A stretch of 64,000 bases of DNA, taken from positions 62,556,867-62,620,866 of the forward strand of contig NC_084760.1 of the NCBI RefSeq assembly GCF_028858725.1. Reading direction: 5' to 3'. This stretch comes from Colius striatus. Lineage: Eukaryota; Chordata; Aves; Coliiformes; Coliidae. How positions within the stretch are numbered: position 1 is the stretch's first letter; every line of letters begins with the position of its first letter. A program made the translations under genes and the position numbers. This document shows positions 48,801 to 62,963 of this stretch, in pieces. The notes below the pieces were generated by a model, which was given only the letters and a program-made list of their open reading frames with translations, did not search any database and was not told the DNA's origin.

Positions 48801-50949
48801 AATACAGTTGGAAATTATTAAGTTTAATTTCTAGTTGTCTTTCAAGGCAGTTTAAAGAAAAGAAAAGTAAAGAGGCAATCTCATGTGAAGACTTCAGATC
48901 ATTTCCATGACTGAGAGATTTTAACCTTAGGAAAATCTTCAGGAAACTTGATCCATTGTGGCCTTGGCTTTGGGGCTCAAAGGTTTTTTTTAAAAACTGA
49001 AAATACTTGTTGCACTTCATAGGTAACATTTTTTGACTCCACAGAGAGTCTTGATACTTTCAAACAAATCTTCAATTAAGTTTATGAAGATATCGGTCTG
49101 ATTCCAAATGATCACTCCACGCTCCGCTTCTGTTTAGACTAAGGTGAAAGATGCCATTTCCTTGGAGATTCAGGCATGGTAGCTCACGATTTCTCTGCTC
49201 TATTTATTCAAGTCCTAATGCAAAAGTTTCAGAGAAGTCACCAAGCATCTGAGAGAGCCCAGGAGCTGGATAGCATTCTTGCCTCATATGGAGTTCAGTG
49301 TTTCTCTTTTGGAACAGGAAATATTAATATCATAGCTTCATTTTTGTTACCATCCTTAAAGATATCTCTGAGGCTCTCTCGGAGACTCTCTCACTTCTTT
49401 TATGTCACTCTTTCAAAGCCAGATTCTCTACTAGGAAGCGCTCCCTTTCCTTTGATCATCTCCATTGTGCTGTAAATGGACCCTTTCAGGAAATATATTG
49501 GTCATCTTGCAAAAAGAGACAATTTTTAAAAGTCCGAAAACCCCAAAGTCTCAGGGGCTTGCCATTTATACCTGCCCAGTTGTTACTCTCAAGCCACCAG
49601 CTATGCATGACTTTTATTTTGGCACATCCTGTCACTGCATGACACAGCAGTTATTTTCTCAAGACTGGAATTAGCCTCACATGCTGGATTCAGAAGTGTT
49701 GTAGCTTCATGTGAGGTTTGAGGGCAGACAGCTGTTGTTGACTGTTTTCAGCTTAGCAAAGGACTTGTTTGATGGTTAAAACCCATGTTCATATATAGTT
49801 CCCCACAATACCTGTCTCTTTATCTATCTACATATTCCTCCATCGCGCTGTGTGCTCATCCATTCAACTATCCGGTTAATTTTCTTTGGTCCTCAGCATT
49901 TTTTTCACTGAAATAGCCAGGGAGAGGGCAGAGAAAGCTTGGAGACTGAGTGACAAGCCTTCAGATGTCTGAGATCCTCAGGAAGGGAGGCACACTGTAA
50001 TGCCTGCTCAGGGCACCTCTTAGCCTAATGGCAGGGCTGAAGGAACTCTTCTCTGTGCGCAGGCTGGATGCTCTCAGGGAAGGAGACTTAAGGAGATGTT
50101 ATGGAAAATGCACACAAACTGTTCAGCTTTCTGTAGTTCCTACGGGTCAGTCATATTTGGTGAATGGCCCCTGTGTTGTTGGAGAGATTGTAATTGCCCC
50201 AGCAAACCTACTTCCCATTTTACCTGCCTCACAGGCTTCCCAGTTTAAGGATCCCTGTCAGGGAATCCCCATGCTGGTTTTACAGGAAGAGCAACCAGGT
50301 CAGAACCATTTTTTTTATTAACTTTGTACGTAACATATGCTGGTGGAATTTCTGATCACCAAAAGAAGCCTTTAAATAAACAACATAATCTATTTTCCTC
50401 AGTCTCCTATTCCATTTGCCCCCCAAAAAGTACTGCAGTAGTAGTTCTAACCAAGTGTAATAAAACATCAAGAGAAAAAAAGAAGATAAAAAACAAGCTT
50501 TATTTCAGCCTCTAAGACAGTGAACAAACAGCAAGAGAGTGATTTGAAGCTTTAAATTACTTGACTTTAGCACTCCAATCAGCAGTCAGAGATGGCATTT
50601 CCTTTTAATTTTACAGACTGCTTCTTATAATGAAATTCCCAGTGCTTATCTTGCTATCACATGTCGGAGGCAGGTGTCCTCCTGTTTTGGGATCAGCCCC
50701 TCTCACTATGCTTAAAACTGTGCAAATTCTGTCTGAAGCTCATGCTTGGATACATACTCTCCTGACAGCTCCCCAGCAGACCTCAGATGATAATGGGAAG
50801 TAGAGAGGAGAGTAACGGGCAGCGAGTGGTAGGCAGAGCAAAAGCCACAGTGTGCCCTTTGTAATGGGTGGAGGATGGCCAGACGCAAGGAACGCAGCTG
50901 CACGCAGAGGGGAGGGCAGCGGATGGACTCACAGGCTGATGGACACCCA

Positions 50950-51760
50950 TAGAAAAACAGAACCCGCCAAAACAGCGGAAGATGTCTAATTAAGACCCCC
51001 CTCCCCAGAAAGCTGCCACTAGGTAAGCAAAACTGTTTAAAACATGTTCATCATTAAAGTGTCCCCCGACAGCAGGATGCAGCAGCAGACTCTGTGACAG
51101 AAGGGAGAAGAAGAGAGGCATATGGCCCCCAGCCCTGTCCCCTGCTGAGAAGCTGCCTAGCTGCAAGCCCCCTTTTCACTGTCGCCCGTGCGCGCAGCAG
51201 ATTGCAATGGCCCAACTTTCCCATCTGCATCCCAGGCCTGTGCCCCTGACAATGTGGCAGCCATGCAGTTTTCATCAGGGTGGAGAGCAGGGGAGGGGGA
51301 AGGGAAGGTTGGGAGGAGGAGGGGGAGATATTAACAACCAATAATCACAATGCTATCCATAATGCATTGTCTCCATGAGATTACATGGTATATTTCCAGT
51401 GGGGATTAGCCCATCCATCACAGCCCTTTATTGGCCCTTTTTTTTTTGTTGTATAAAGCCCAAACACTGTCGTAAAATTCTAAACCGCTTAATTGCTGTG
51501 CTGTAAAAATTTGCATCTCAGAGATTGTCATTCCTTCGTTAAATGGTGCTAGGCATTTGTTACAAGGTCCTAACAATTGCAGGAGAGCATCTCAGAAAAA
51601 AAGGTCACCTCTTGGCATTATGCAAAGTTCTCCACTGAATTCTAATCTGCAGCAATTAGGGGTTTGAATGTATGGCAACTTAATGGATTTTGATTTTGTG
51701 TGATTTGAAGTCCCTGGGCAGACAGATCCCTTCTTCAGTCTGATTAGACGAGGTAAGAAA
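50950..51760. promoter_or_regulatory. Candidate conserved non-coding element
   Basis: A GC-moderate part (50950-51330) passes into a strongly ordered AT-rich part (51330-51760) with words such as CAACCAATAATCACAATG, CCATAATGCATTGTC, CGCTTAATTGCTG, GCAGCAATTAGGGG and CTTAATGGATTTTGATTTTG. Homeodomain, SOX-like and POU-like cores are packed closely without simple repeats. Of all stretches in the desert this one looks most like a developmental enhancer. Confidence 0.4.
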
Positions 51761-52600
51761 TGTGGTGCTGGTGACAGTTTCTGTTTCTGCAAGCTTGGCT
51801 CCTAGAAGATTTCTCTGTAAGCCAAATTGTGAACCTTAGTGTGAATTTTCCACAGTGGGAGTACATTTAAGGTGATGTCTTAATTTCTTAGCTTCATAGC
51901 AAGTTCTGTCGAGACTGCTAGAGCCATTACATTGCAGCTTCAAGTACTCATCATTAACACAAACCCAAAGTTCGATGTTTATTCATGTGTACTAACAGAA
52001 AAGATCATTATAATAATAAGCATCATTTATTTTGTACTTTTTTTACCCACAGATCTGAAAGATATGCTTTACAAATAGCATATCATTGTCCTGATTTTAC
52101 ACCTTTAGAAACTGGCCTTTGAAAGCTGGTTTGAAGCCAGAGATGTCCTGGAGACCCTGATAGCAAGTACTACTCTCAGTAGTCCTAGCAGTTCTCCTCT
52201 GCCTCCTCTCATCTGCTAGCCAAGGGCCAAAAGCATCAGCAGGTCTGTATCGTGTCAGGTCATCACTCCATACCTTCTCCATTAACTGCAGCAGACATTC
52301 CTCAGACATGATTTCAATCCACAGGATATTTTTTCAATTTTGTCTATTTTTTAAGAGTATACTTAATACAGACCATTTCACTGCCATGTAGCACAATTCC
52401 ACAAAAAGTTGCACAATGGGACAGGAGTAGATCAGATACTTTTCTCAAAAAACAGAGTCCAGAAGCTGGATCTTTTTCTTCTGTGATATCAAGAGGCGTG
52501 ATTTGTCATCTTGCCAGGAACCTGTAAACCAAGAAGGTGGCTGGAGCAGCGTAAAGGGATTTTAAAAGTCTCATAGAGATTTGGGGGTCAAAGCCTCTGT

Positions 52601-52664
52601 TGGAGAGGCCAAGTAGGGCAGGAGAGCCTTTGTGGAGAGGCCAAGTGTGACAGGAGAGCTCTTT
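52601..52664 (+). repeat. Two-copy 32-base tandem repeat
   Basis: The block starting TGGAGAGGCCAAGT at 52601 recurs at 52633 with a few changes (AGGGCAGGAGAGC against GTGACAGGAGAGC). Confidence 0.85.
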
Positions 52665-54639
52665 GCAAGCCCTAATATAAGAAACTAAGAGAGAACAAGG
52701 AGACCTTGGATTGTGCTGGCATGTCTTGAGGCAGCATGAGTTACTTTGAAGACTGTTCAAATTACAAGAGGTGCCCATCACAGTGGGAATCCAAAGCAAT
52801 CTAAGTCGTGTCTAATTATCCTATCCGTTCCTCTTTCCCCCAACTCTCTCTCCACCAACAATTGTCTATGGGACACAAACTTACCTGCCTCTAGACACCT
52901 GAGGCGTTGTCATTACCTGTCCTACAAATTAGGTCAGGTTCAGTCTATCAATATGAGTTTGGATGTGGCTGAGATTCATCCTCCTCCAAGGGACTGCCAT
53001 GCTCACTTGCTATAGTGACTGAAGATTTCCTCCAAGAAGGACGCAAGCACCTCCAAGACCACCGTGGTGGGGTGTTAGCATTGATGTGTCTAACACCTGA
53101 GTGGGACAATGGCAAGTGGGCTCCTGCAGACGTGCTCCACCCACACCAGTGAGGCAGAACATACTTGTAAGCTTTTGAAGGCTTAGTCCCTTCCAAGACT
53201 TCAAATTGAGTTTCTTTTTTTTTCCAAATGAGACAGAAATAGGTGGGAGGGAGGAGATGACCAATCAGGACTTCCAGCTCCTGGCTGTGTGCAAAGAATC
53301 AGTGTAAGAATCCAATTAGGCCATGCCAGCCTTTTGAACTTTCCTTACTGCATGCAGCTAGTGTTGTATGCTGACTGAAATGAGTATCATATGAATATAA
53401 TTCCCTCAGGATTAAGCAGATAAGCAAGGGTGTGTCACATAAGTGGAACCTACTGCAGACACTCACATGCCTTCCTCGTCCAAGAGTAAGAGTCTTGCTA
53501 TTACTGGGGTCAAATGATTGCTTTCCTTCAAGGCCTCTTCCTTATCTTTGTAACTTGGCCTGGTGACTCAAGGAACTTAGTAACATGCTGCATTATCTCA
53601 GGAAAATTTCTTCACCCTCCCATTTCAGCAAGCCATTTATGTTTCATGGTATCTATTTTACATGTTTGTTTCCCAGATATTTTTCATCCTACTGGTCAGT
53701 ACATTTTTCTGCTGTGAACCTCTTACCAGTGCTGTACATGCTCATATTTAAAATCAACCTTACATTATATTCAGTATCACACTATGGTAGTTTTATTATT
53801 ATTACAATTTAATCTTGCAGGTGGTTTATTAAGCAGAACGAACTCTAACAAGCAGCACAAACATTCTAGCATTATAAAAACATCACATCTTTGTTTTCCT
53901 TTCCAATTAGCAACTAACATCAATGCAAACTTCTTGTCCTACATGTGAACTCAGCCACAGTCGATTCACTTTTATCAGAGCTCTTGATTAAGTAGGCCTC
54001 CTACAAAGTAGCCCCACGTACCTTTCCTGAAAAAGACTTCAGCCCCTGCCTTCATGCTGATGAAATTCTCCCTCTGTGCCACTGATGCAATTACTGGTTT
54101 GGCTGCAGCTCTACAAAATCATCCACATGGGAAGAAAACCCTCCAAAAAAGTTAACCCAGATTATTTCAGATGCATAGTCTACAGTCGTTGCCTGTAATC
54201 TCTCAAATCATCTTATTTTACATCCTCAAACCTGTGCCTCTTTCCCATCACTATCTGTGCTTCATAGGAGGAGAAGCAAAGCCTGATCTGACCGAGGTTT
54301 TCCAGCATTGCAGTGACAGCTGGAAACATGTCTGTGGTCCTGCCTGGCAGCACCACCATGACCCCAAGGGCCATTTCCTTTTCTCCTCCTCCTCGAAAAG
54401 CTTTCAACCCTTAGGAGTAAGCTCTCAAAATCATAAGGACAGTCTGCAGAGCTCAATGAGTACTAGAGTGTGGTCTTCAAAGGGCAAAGCTGGAGATCAG
54501 TTTGCCAACTGCCCTTCCTAAAGAATTCATCACCCACTGACATTTATATCTGCCTTGGAAAAACATTTGTTACCGCAGCTTCTTTCATATTCTGCCCATA
54601 CCAGACCTGGAGGAATGTTCAGGCTGCTTTCAGTGAGGT

Positions 54640-54830
54640 TTGAAATAGGGCTAAGCAATCTCTAAGTGCAATTTATTTTACCCTTATTGAGCATTATTAA
54701 CGTTTCTATTAGGATTAAACAAATTATGCAATGATGTGTTCTTTTCTCCTGCTTGATTCATTGTTCCAAATTACCCAGATCATAATTTACGTTAATTATT
54801 CTGCAATTAATTTGCCATGAATTTCTTGCA
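54640..54830. promoter_or_regulatory. Candidate conserved non-coding element
   Basis: AT-rich, repeat-free sequence with CATTATTAACG, AAATTATGCAATGATG, TTGATTCATTGTTCC and CGTTAATTATTCTGC, that is, several homeodomain, C/EBP-like and SOX-like cores in under 200 bases. Confidence 0.3.
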
Positions 54831-55529
54831 CATACCTACTGAACAGTATCTGAACTCTCTCAATTGTTTCCAAAGGTCTGCTGTGTGTGAGGGAATGGGA
54901 TCAGACCTGACACCAGCAAATTTTAGGGAGTGTCTGCATAGGAATATGGACCTTTTCCATTGATTTCCACAATCCCATGTGAGATCTTTTACTTCTTTTT
55001 GCAAATATTTGGGTTTTTTTCCCCAAGGTTTAGCATAAATCTATTTCTAACTGGATGAAGTTAAATCAACACAATCTGGTTCACACCAAAATAATTCTTT
55101 GCACTGTTTTAACCAAATGAGTAGAAAATCATAGTTCTGGTTAAGTTTAGTCAACACTTGAAGTAAATAAACCCCTCTGAAACAAGTTTCCAATATGATA
55201 GTTCCATTTTGCATCATCACCACCTGCTTCCCATGCCTTTTGTCCATTTTTCTAACATGTACTGCTTAGCATCTGTCCCAAAATCTTTTGAACTCAGTGA
55301 AAAAGTTCCCTCAACATTCATGACATTTTTATTCTCTTCAACTTACAGTTGTGTTATTTGATTTGAAAAGCCAGAAGTATAGCTTATAGAAATTGCCTCC
55401 ATGCTCCTGGATGCAGATACAGTCTGACTGCAGCACCTGAGGTATGAGGTCACAGGCAGAGCAGCACTGCTGACAGGAACGGTTGAAGAACCACTTAGTG
55501 ATGCAGGATATTCCTTCAGAGGCCTCATA

Positions 55530-55900
55530 TTAATTTGTGATTAGATTCGCATTAATTACATTTTCAGTAGTTCCTAGTAAATGTGCCTTCATAAACTCTT
55601 TTAAAGAAATAAAGTAACTGTCATATGAAATGCATCTTGAATACATATGTGGCAATGGGAACTGGCCCTTTCTTAACTTCCTGGGACTATAAACATTAAC
55701 ACGCTCGTAAATACATTTGCATTTAGACACAAGACCCACTAAAAGCCTTCAAGGATACCGTTCATCCCTTTTGCACCAGCACATTCCTGTTATTATTAGC
55801 AGCCTTGTAATTAAAAACCTTTTGACAGTGCTAATTGAACGCTTCACCCTCATAACTTTGCCATCTTTTAAAGCCGCTTGCACGATGCTAAACTGCTAGA
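55530..55900. promoter_or_regulatory. Candidate conserved non-coding element
   Basis: Repeat-free sequence with repeated TAAT words: ATATTAATTTGTG, GCATTAATTAC, TTGTAATTAAAAACC and GTGCTAATTGAACGC. It resembles neighbouring enhancer-like blocks. Confidence 0.25.
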
Positions 55901-56379
55901 AATGCTGGAGAGTGGGTGAGTGAGTCAAACAATCCCGGCAAGACTTCTCATTGCACAAGTGAGTTAAGAGGCAGTGAAAACACAAAATCCCGCTACACAG
56001 ATAACAGAAAAAATAATCAGGTAGTTGGCCCTGGAAGAAAGCATGTCTCATGCTGTTACCTCAACACCAGCACTTGCCAGCAAGGCCCGTTAACACTTCA
56101 CACTGCAAAGGCAATCTTCTTTGCTCCCTCTCCCTGGCCTTTCAGTGAAAAGGACTTACCACAGCAACCTAAGGCACTTTCACCAATAATTAGCTCGAAC
56201 TGAGTTCATTAGATAAAACAAGAGGTGAGCAGGCATGGGAATGTCAAGCCAGCCTTGTATATGAGAAGCAAAGCTGTTCCATAATCTATTGAAGCACAAG
56301 GTGGGGTAAAGGCTCACGTATTACAGCCATCACCAAGGTGTAGAAATACAATAATAAGGTTCCACAACTGTCCTATTAA

Positions 56380-56760
56380 CATACTAGATTTGATTTGGCT
56401 CTATTATATTTCATCAAATAGTTTACAAAGCACCCAGCATAAAACATCCTCATAATTGTAATCATATATTTGGCGATTTAACGTGTACATCATAACGTAC
56501 CATTAGTTACACAAATAACTAATAATTTGCTAATGACAATATTATGTTAAGTCAGTTTAGGGGCAATTAAAGTGAGTGATATTTACATATGCCTAATGAA
56601 TCACAGTCGATGGCAGATTAAGAGATTCTAATGAATATTCATCCAGACATTCGCAACCAGCTTCACAGTTTATAAACTGAATTATGGTTGATTTGCCCTT
56701 TTAAAAATGAATATGTGAGTATCTTCTGCATGGGAAGAATGAACAATTGGGGCTGATTGT
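56380..56760. promoter_or_regulatory. Candidate conserved non-coding element with two perfect palindromes
   Basis: Packed TAAT-type sites (ACTAATAATTTGCTAATGAC, GGGCAATTAAAGTG, GCCTAATGAATCAC) and two perfect palindromes, ATGAATATTCAT (56631-56642) and CAGTTTATAAACTG (56666-56679), only 23 bases apart. Palindromic TAAT-type sites suit paired or dimeric homeodomain and POU binding. There are no repeats and no open frame of note. Confidence 0.38.
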
Positions 56761-59700
56761 AAAATTTTTTTTAAGCAATGTACTGGTCAGGACACAAAAC
56801 ATTTTTATGCACTCTCATACCCTTGGCTTCTCAGCTCTTTTTATATCACATATCAGCATTGATGAACTATCTCCATTTTCATTCCTTCCCACGACATGAA
56901 ATATAGAAATTGTTTTGCATTGAATTAAATGCAATAAAAGTTTTATGCAGCCTCACTAAGGAAATAATTACACAGGTAGCCTGCCTTCCCCAAGCAGAGC
57001 GGACAAACTCTCTCCACCACATGCCAACAATGTTCTGCTTTTAAAGGGAGCCTTTATGCACCCTCACTGAGGTCACTAACCAAAATATCATTCATTTACA
57101 AGGAAGTTGTATAAGCTTCTGGTAGGATGAAATTAGAGTTACTTTGCCGCATCCTATGCAGAAGTTCCTACTACTATTAATATCAATAATATCAGGAGAA
57201 GTGATAGTAATAGCTAAGAGCATGAGATACAACATTACAGTTTGGCTATCATATTTCAAAATGAGCTCTGAGAAACATGGATCATTTAAAATCCATACAC
57301 ACTGTTTTCCTTGGAAATTGCTATGAAGTTGAGTATCATTCTAAAGTAGTCCTTCATGAAGCTGGTCCATGTATTCTTCCTTCAGCACTATTGCACCCAA
57401 ATTCTGGGATAGTTTTACGTGATTTAAAATATGGAAAGCTAAAGAGTGACCCTCATTGCTCTCTTCCAGAAGTCTGGAAGTGAAATCACTAAGAAACAGT
57501 TCTGCCGAGTGGGAGCTTATTTGGTTTCACTAAGATGAAACAGATGAACTCAGCAAGCCTCCTCCAGCAAGAAGCAAGTTCCAGTAGGCAGAGAAATATC
57601 ATTAAAGGTACTGTGTTTTACTTTGCTCATTTTGAGGATTTTAGATTTATTAGTCCCAGCCTTCAAAATGACTTGGGAGTTTGGAGACTATAGGCTTTTC
57701 TATCAATGTCTTATGCAGACAACTGGGAGCTAGAACTCAACATACCTGTATATCTACACACTGCAGTGGGACATTTCATGGACATCTAGTTTGAATCTTG
57801 AAAGCAGGAGAGACATATTTTGTTTTATACAAGTAGCTCTAAGTTCAAGACAAGTCAAAGAAGAGCTGGGAAAATCACTACAGGGATACAATCAGAGGAC
57901 ATTGTAATTGCAACACAGAGTTATAGAACTTGTCACTGTAATAAATGACTTCACCTTTCTGTTTGCTCTGACCTCATCAGGTCAATTGAGGTGGCCAGAA
58001 GTCCTCTTTTCCACAATATTACAAAAAGTTTGCTGGCTCTTTTGCTTATTTTCACACACATTTCTTACTGAAAACATGGCTTTCATTTTTCAATGGAAAC
58101 TGAAAATACAGCAACAAATACAACATGACGTTTTAAAAATCTTTTCAAAGTTCAGTATTTTTTTTTCAATTTAAAACATCTTTGCTGTTTTCATTTCATT
58201 TTCATGACAATTACTTTTCTACAACAGGAATTCAATTCAGTTCATTTCTTTAGTGCTTTTAAATAACAGAGGCTACAGTTTCCTCAATTGCCTGTTTCCT
58301 TCCCATTTTCATTTCCTTAATGCAATGTTTTATAAGAGGATGATCAGCTAATACAGCATGAGAAGAATACTGTAATCTCTCCGCTGATTTTTGGAAGTAC
58401 TTGAATTTACCATCATTATGTTGGCTTTTTGCAAGGCAGGCTTTTATTCTTCCCTAAAACATGTCTGTTTCTGAGGTGCTAAAACGACAACTTCAGCAAT
58501 GCTACTTTCAGAATTGCTGTAACTTCACCCTAAGAAGCTATTTACTGGTTTTGTTCAAAGTTTATTGACCTTCTATAATGCTAAACCTTCCACAATCTAC
58601 AGCCAACAAGAATCCAGGTTATTTTATCCTTCCCTTCATATTTCTCACTGTTAAAATGAATTAAGCTGGTTATCATTTCCAAACTCCCAAAGCCCAAACT
58701 TTTCTGCCATCACATTGCACTGATATCACCATCCTCATGTTATGGTTTCACCTTCAGATGTTTCCCTTCTTCAAGTCTGCCTCCTTGACACATGTACAGG
58801 TATAATCTATTCCACTTGTACTGCTGGCAATTGAATCATTTCAGAAACTCTCATCCTTTACATTTTAGCAAACCCGAACACCCTTACCTATCACAAAAAT
58901 TCATAGAAATGTCATTAATAACTTCATCTGCCATTCAAGTATTGGTATCCTGAGAGCTCAACTAGGCTCTACACTTTTTTCCAAGAGTATAAGGCTTTTA
59001 CTGTCTTTGTTCACTGTTATAGAAGTTACCCTTTTACCCTTGAACCATGGATCCTTTTCCTCAATCACTAATCTCAGAGACCTGCTCAAGTAACCAGGGG
59101 CAGGATTGACTCCCATTTTAGGATTACTATGTATTTCTGGATTGAGAATAGACCTAAAATACATGGATCTCAACTTTTAAATTTAAATATTGTTGTGATT
59201 GTTCTGTTTCCACACACCATGCTGACATGTCTCTTATTGGCATTCAAAATCTACGTTAATATTTGTGACTATACTGTATCTATCTAATATTTGTGACTGT
59301 ATTGTACCTATCTTTGTTCACAAGGTGAAATCTTACAGGCACAGCTTGTAACAAGGACTAACAGCACTTCTTAACTGCAACAGGTTCAGGCTTTTACCCG
59401 AGGTCATTGTCGCTATTGCCTATACTACTAGAGCGTTAAAAAGGCACAAGCGTTTCACAGGGCTACATTGCTCAAGGACACAGAAAAAAAGATGATTCCT
59501 CCCTCACCAGATTTGCTGCTTAAAAACATGTTATTTGTTTGCTTAATTCTTCATATGTTTTGTGGTCCAGAAGGGCTCAGGGTTTCTTCTTAAAATGCAG
59601 ATTGTAATAATTATGGGACAAATTTAAAAGAAGCAGAGTAGACTGGTGAATGAGCCCTCTGTACAACTAAGAAACCAAAACGCAAGGACTACTTGTTTTA

Positions 59701-60761
59701 CACAAGAACTGCTTAGAAAAGAATCTTCTTGAGTAATTCAAGAAACATGAAGACAGGCATCTGGGTGCTTCCCTGTCTGGTCTTATGCAACAGTTTTTCT
59801 AACCTTTAATTTGCAAAAGAGCTATGGAGAAGCACTTGTGTATAACAATAATGGTTGCAATTTACCATGGCCCATGATAAAATGGGATCAGAGCAAAGGT
59901 TAAATGCCAAACAAGCAGTGGAAGAAATCGTCTGCCTGGTGAGTAATTTTTAGCTGGATTGGAAAAGAGTGAGGTCTCCTTAATTACACCACTTACTCTG
60001 AACTTACAGTGAGTTCTGTGGCTACTGACTCTGCACTCTTCCTCATCTCATCCTCCAGAGCTTACTGTGAGTCTGGTAACCAATTAGTTTCACCTATAAA
60101 GAACAGGAATCTGATGCAGGGAGACATGAGAAGCAAAAGAAACCAAACACCAAAGATAAGAGCTCATTTGGCTTAACACTGACGCTGAAGGCGAGCGCTG
60201 CTTCAACAGGTGCAATCCTATGGCCTTCCCTGTCTTCTACAGCAAATGAAAGAACTGATAGCCATTTAATGAACCTCATTCTAACCTGTGTGGAATAATC
60301 TTCCAACTAATCTTCGAATTGGTTTCCATCCATCTAGCAACAGCAGTGCTTAAATCTCTTGTTTGTGCTTTACTAGCTGCAGATTGTAAATGTTTCATGA
60401 GCCGCTGAGCTTGCAGCATTACTATTTTATTAGAACATTGAATATCTCGTGTTCACTGCTGTCTTACCAGCAAATTTTATCTAAACAAAAATTGCCTCCA
60501 TACTTCTTGCAAATGACAATTTGGTAGTCTGGTGGATGGCGTTGTTTCAGCTTGTTTTGCATCAACAGTTTGAAAATAGCCCCTCTGCTTTGCAGAGACA
60601 CAATGGTACACCTGTGCTAATGCCAATAAAAATACATTCACATCATGAGTATATCCATTTTGGCTCCTGAAGAAGGGGCAGAGGTCCTGTCAGCCTCTGC
60701 TTCTGGTGTTAAACACACGTGAAAGAGCCTCCTGCCATTGAAATGAGAGCAACTTGGTCTA

Positions 60762-61023
60762 GCAGAACAAGAGGAAACAGCCTCAAGTTGTATCAGGGGA
60801 GGTTCAGGCTGGATATTAGGGGGAATTTTTTTACTTAAAGGGTTGTCAGACATTGGAACGGTCTGCCCAGGGAGGTGGTGGAGTCACCGTCCCTGGAAGT
60901 GTTTAAGAGACAGGTGGATGTTGTACTTCAGGAAATGGTCTAGTGGTTGATAGGGTTTGGACAAAGACTGGACTTGATGATCTTAAATGTCTCTTCCAGC
61001 TGAAACTATTCTATGATTCTATG
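60762..61023 (+). mobile_element. CR1 LINE 3' fragment
   Basis: Ordered CR1 words: 'cagcctcaagttgtatcagg', 'ggttcaggctggatattagg', 'ctgcccagggaggtggtgga', 'gactggacttgatgatctt', ending ATTCTATGATTCTATG. It is truncated at its 5' end. Confidence 0.97.
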
Positions 61024-62963
61024 AAATGCAAAAAATGTTTCCTTAAGTGATGTATTTCCCACAGTGTTCTCTCTTCCTTAAAATGGCACTACAGTATTAC
61101 CAAATAAACTAGACTGTTTCAGAGTTTAGCCACAACTGGACTGATGTAACATCAAACATTGACCACCAAGGCATACAGCCATCCTCTTGGTGCTGAGAAA
61201 TCACATGTATCCTTGGTAAGACCTTGTGATGCAGGCATGTCAACTGAGCAGTGAAAACTGTAGAGAGCTGTTCATGGTTTCTGTGGAAACACTGTATTAC
61301 AGATCAGGTAGCTGGAATACCCAAGAGGGAAAAGATCAAATCACAGGTTGTTCTGGATGCACAGTTTCTGTGCAGTCCAGCCAGGAGGTCCCACTAGCCC
61401 TGTGACTGGTGCAGGGAGAGATGACTGTGGGGGCCAAGCAGTTTACAAAGGAAAAAGCAAAAAAAGGAACAGCTCTCCTTCCTGATGGAATGAGTTGAGT
61501 TAGCTCTCTTGTTTATCCTCTCCTTATGGATTTTGCCATGGTGAAGTATGAGCAAGTACCAATTCTCTTAGGTGGGTCTGGGCTTTGATCCCTTCAGTTG
61601 AGCTTCTCACCTTCAACAAGGTGTGTCTTTATCCACATACCTTTCTGCAGTAAGATGGGGAGGGGCAATTTACATCATTTGCTATTTCGTTTTCTTTCAT
61701 GCCTTAGACACAAGCACTGGGAACGGCCAACTGCAAGAGCTGAATTTTCAGCATCAATGGGTATATTGTCGCAGTTAGCAAGCTGTAATGTACACTGGCA
61801 CAGCAACAGGTACCTGATCATTCTGACCAAGGTCCTGCCCACACAAACACTCACACCGTTGGAGCTCCTAGTTGTGCCCAGTGCCAACAACTCACTCACC
61901 AAAACATAGGAAAACCCTGCTTCAGTCCTGGTGTTTACAAACAAGGGAGTACTAAAACTTCCATGCTGAAGTAACTGTTAAAAGGTATAATTTTCTCCTT
62001 CAGTTCTGGAACAAACAACTGTGATAAAAGAGCTGCATAGACCTGAAAATGAAGTTCTGCAAGGATGACAAAGCCAAGTGAGTGGCATGGGCAGTAACCT
62101 ACACAACTTGCCACTGTGGCCAATACCCTGTTCTCTTTCTACAGCAGCCACAGTCACCCTGTCTGCAAGTTTCCCCAATTAGCCATAATTCCCATATCCC
62201 ATATCTCCTACTTCCCCTTCCCACTAGCGTCCCTCCAACAGTCTCAATATCCTCTTTCCCCACTGCTTCCTTCTCTGGGACGTGCTCATTCACCCCTTAT
62301 CTCCTATAATCCCTTGTGATGCTCTGTTCCACCACAGAAACAATTTCCTCCTGAAAGTGTACGAGACTGTAACAAATGTACTTATTGACACTACAGGAAT
62401 CCACCAAAGGCATTCTGACAGAAGCTGTAACTGCTTTCAGGCAAACAGATGGACAACAGGTTCCTAACTCACATAATCTGCAAGAAAGCACCTTTTGAGA
62501 ACCAGTATGACACCCAAAAGTCACAGATGGGGTGAATATCTAACCCCATAGCTCAGGGCTAGGCCAGGCATTACCAAGAAAAGCTGATTATTGGGCTGCA
62601 GAGTAAAGCAAAGCAAAGGAAACACAGTTTTCAAGATGGTTCCATCTGCCTTCCTTTTATGATGGTTCTTATTCAGTGTTAGAAGAAAACAAATCTGAGA
62701 TTTGTTGCCTATTTCATGCAGGGCTTTCCAAGCAGAAGTTAAAATGTACATGTTAAGCAATTGGGAGCTTTCTGAATGGAATGTCTGTGATTCAGCCAGA
62801 CCCACAATGAGCATCAAGCTTACAGACAGTAGGTGACCAACTTTGGAAATCCCTGGTCTGCAGAGGCCCGTTGCTCTTGAGATTTTGATGTCAGACATCA
62901 TTCACTGAAGTAAGTGATGGTATTGGGAGGCAAAGCTGCTGCTGTGACCCAGGACCAGGGACA
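61024..62963. other. Intergenic, no gene seen
   Basis: No supported gene. A pyrimidine-rich stretch at about 62125-62310 gives Pro/Ser-rich open frames that look accidental. Confidence 0.45.

Larger units (their letters stand above)
45846..60761. other. Intergenic gene desert with candidate enhancers
   Basis: About 15 kb without a supported gene or a recognisable interspersed repeat. It contains the candidate regulatory blocks listed separately (50950-51760, 54640-54830, 55530-55900, 56380-56760). The scarcity of repeats here compared with 20-45 kb is itself typical of regulatory deserts around developmental genes. Confidence 0.45.
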
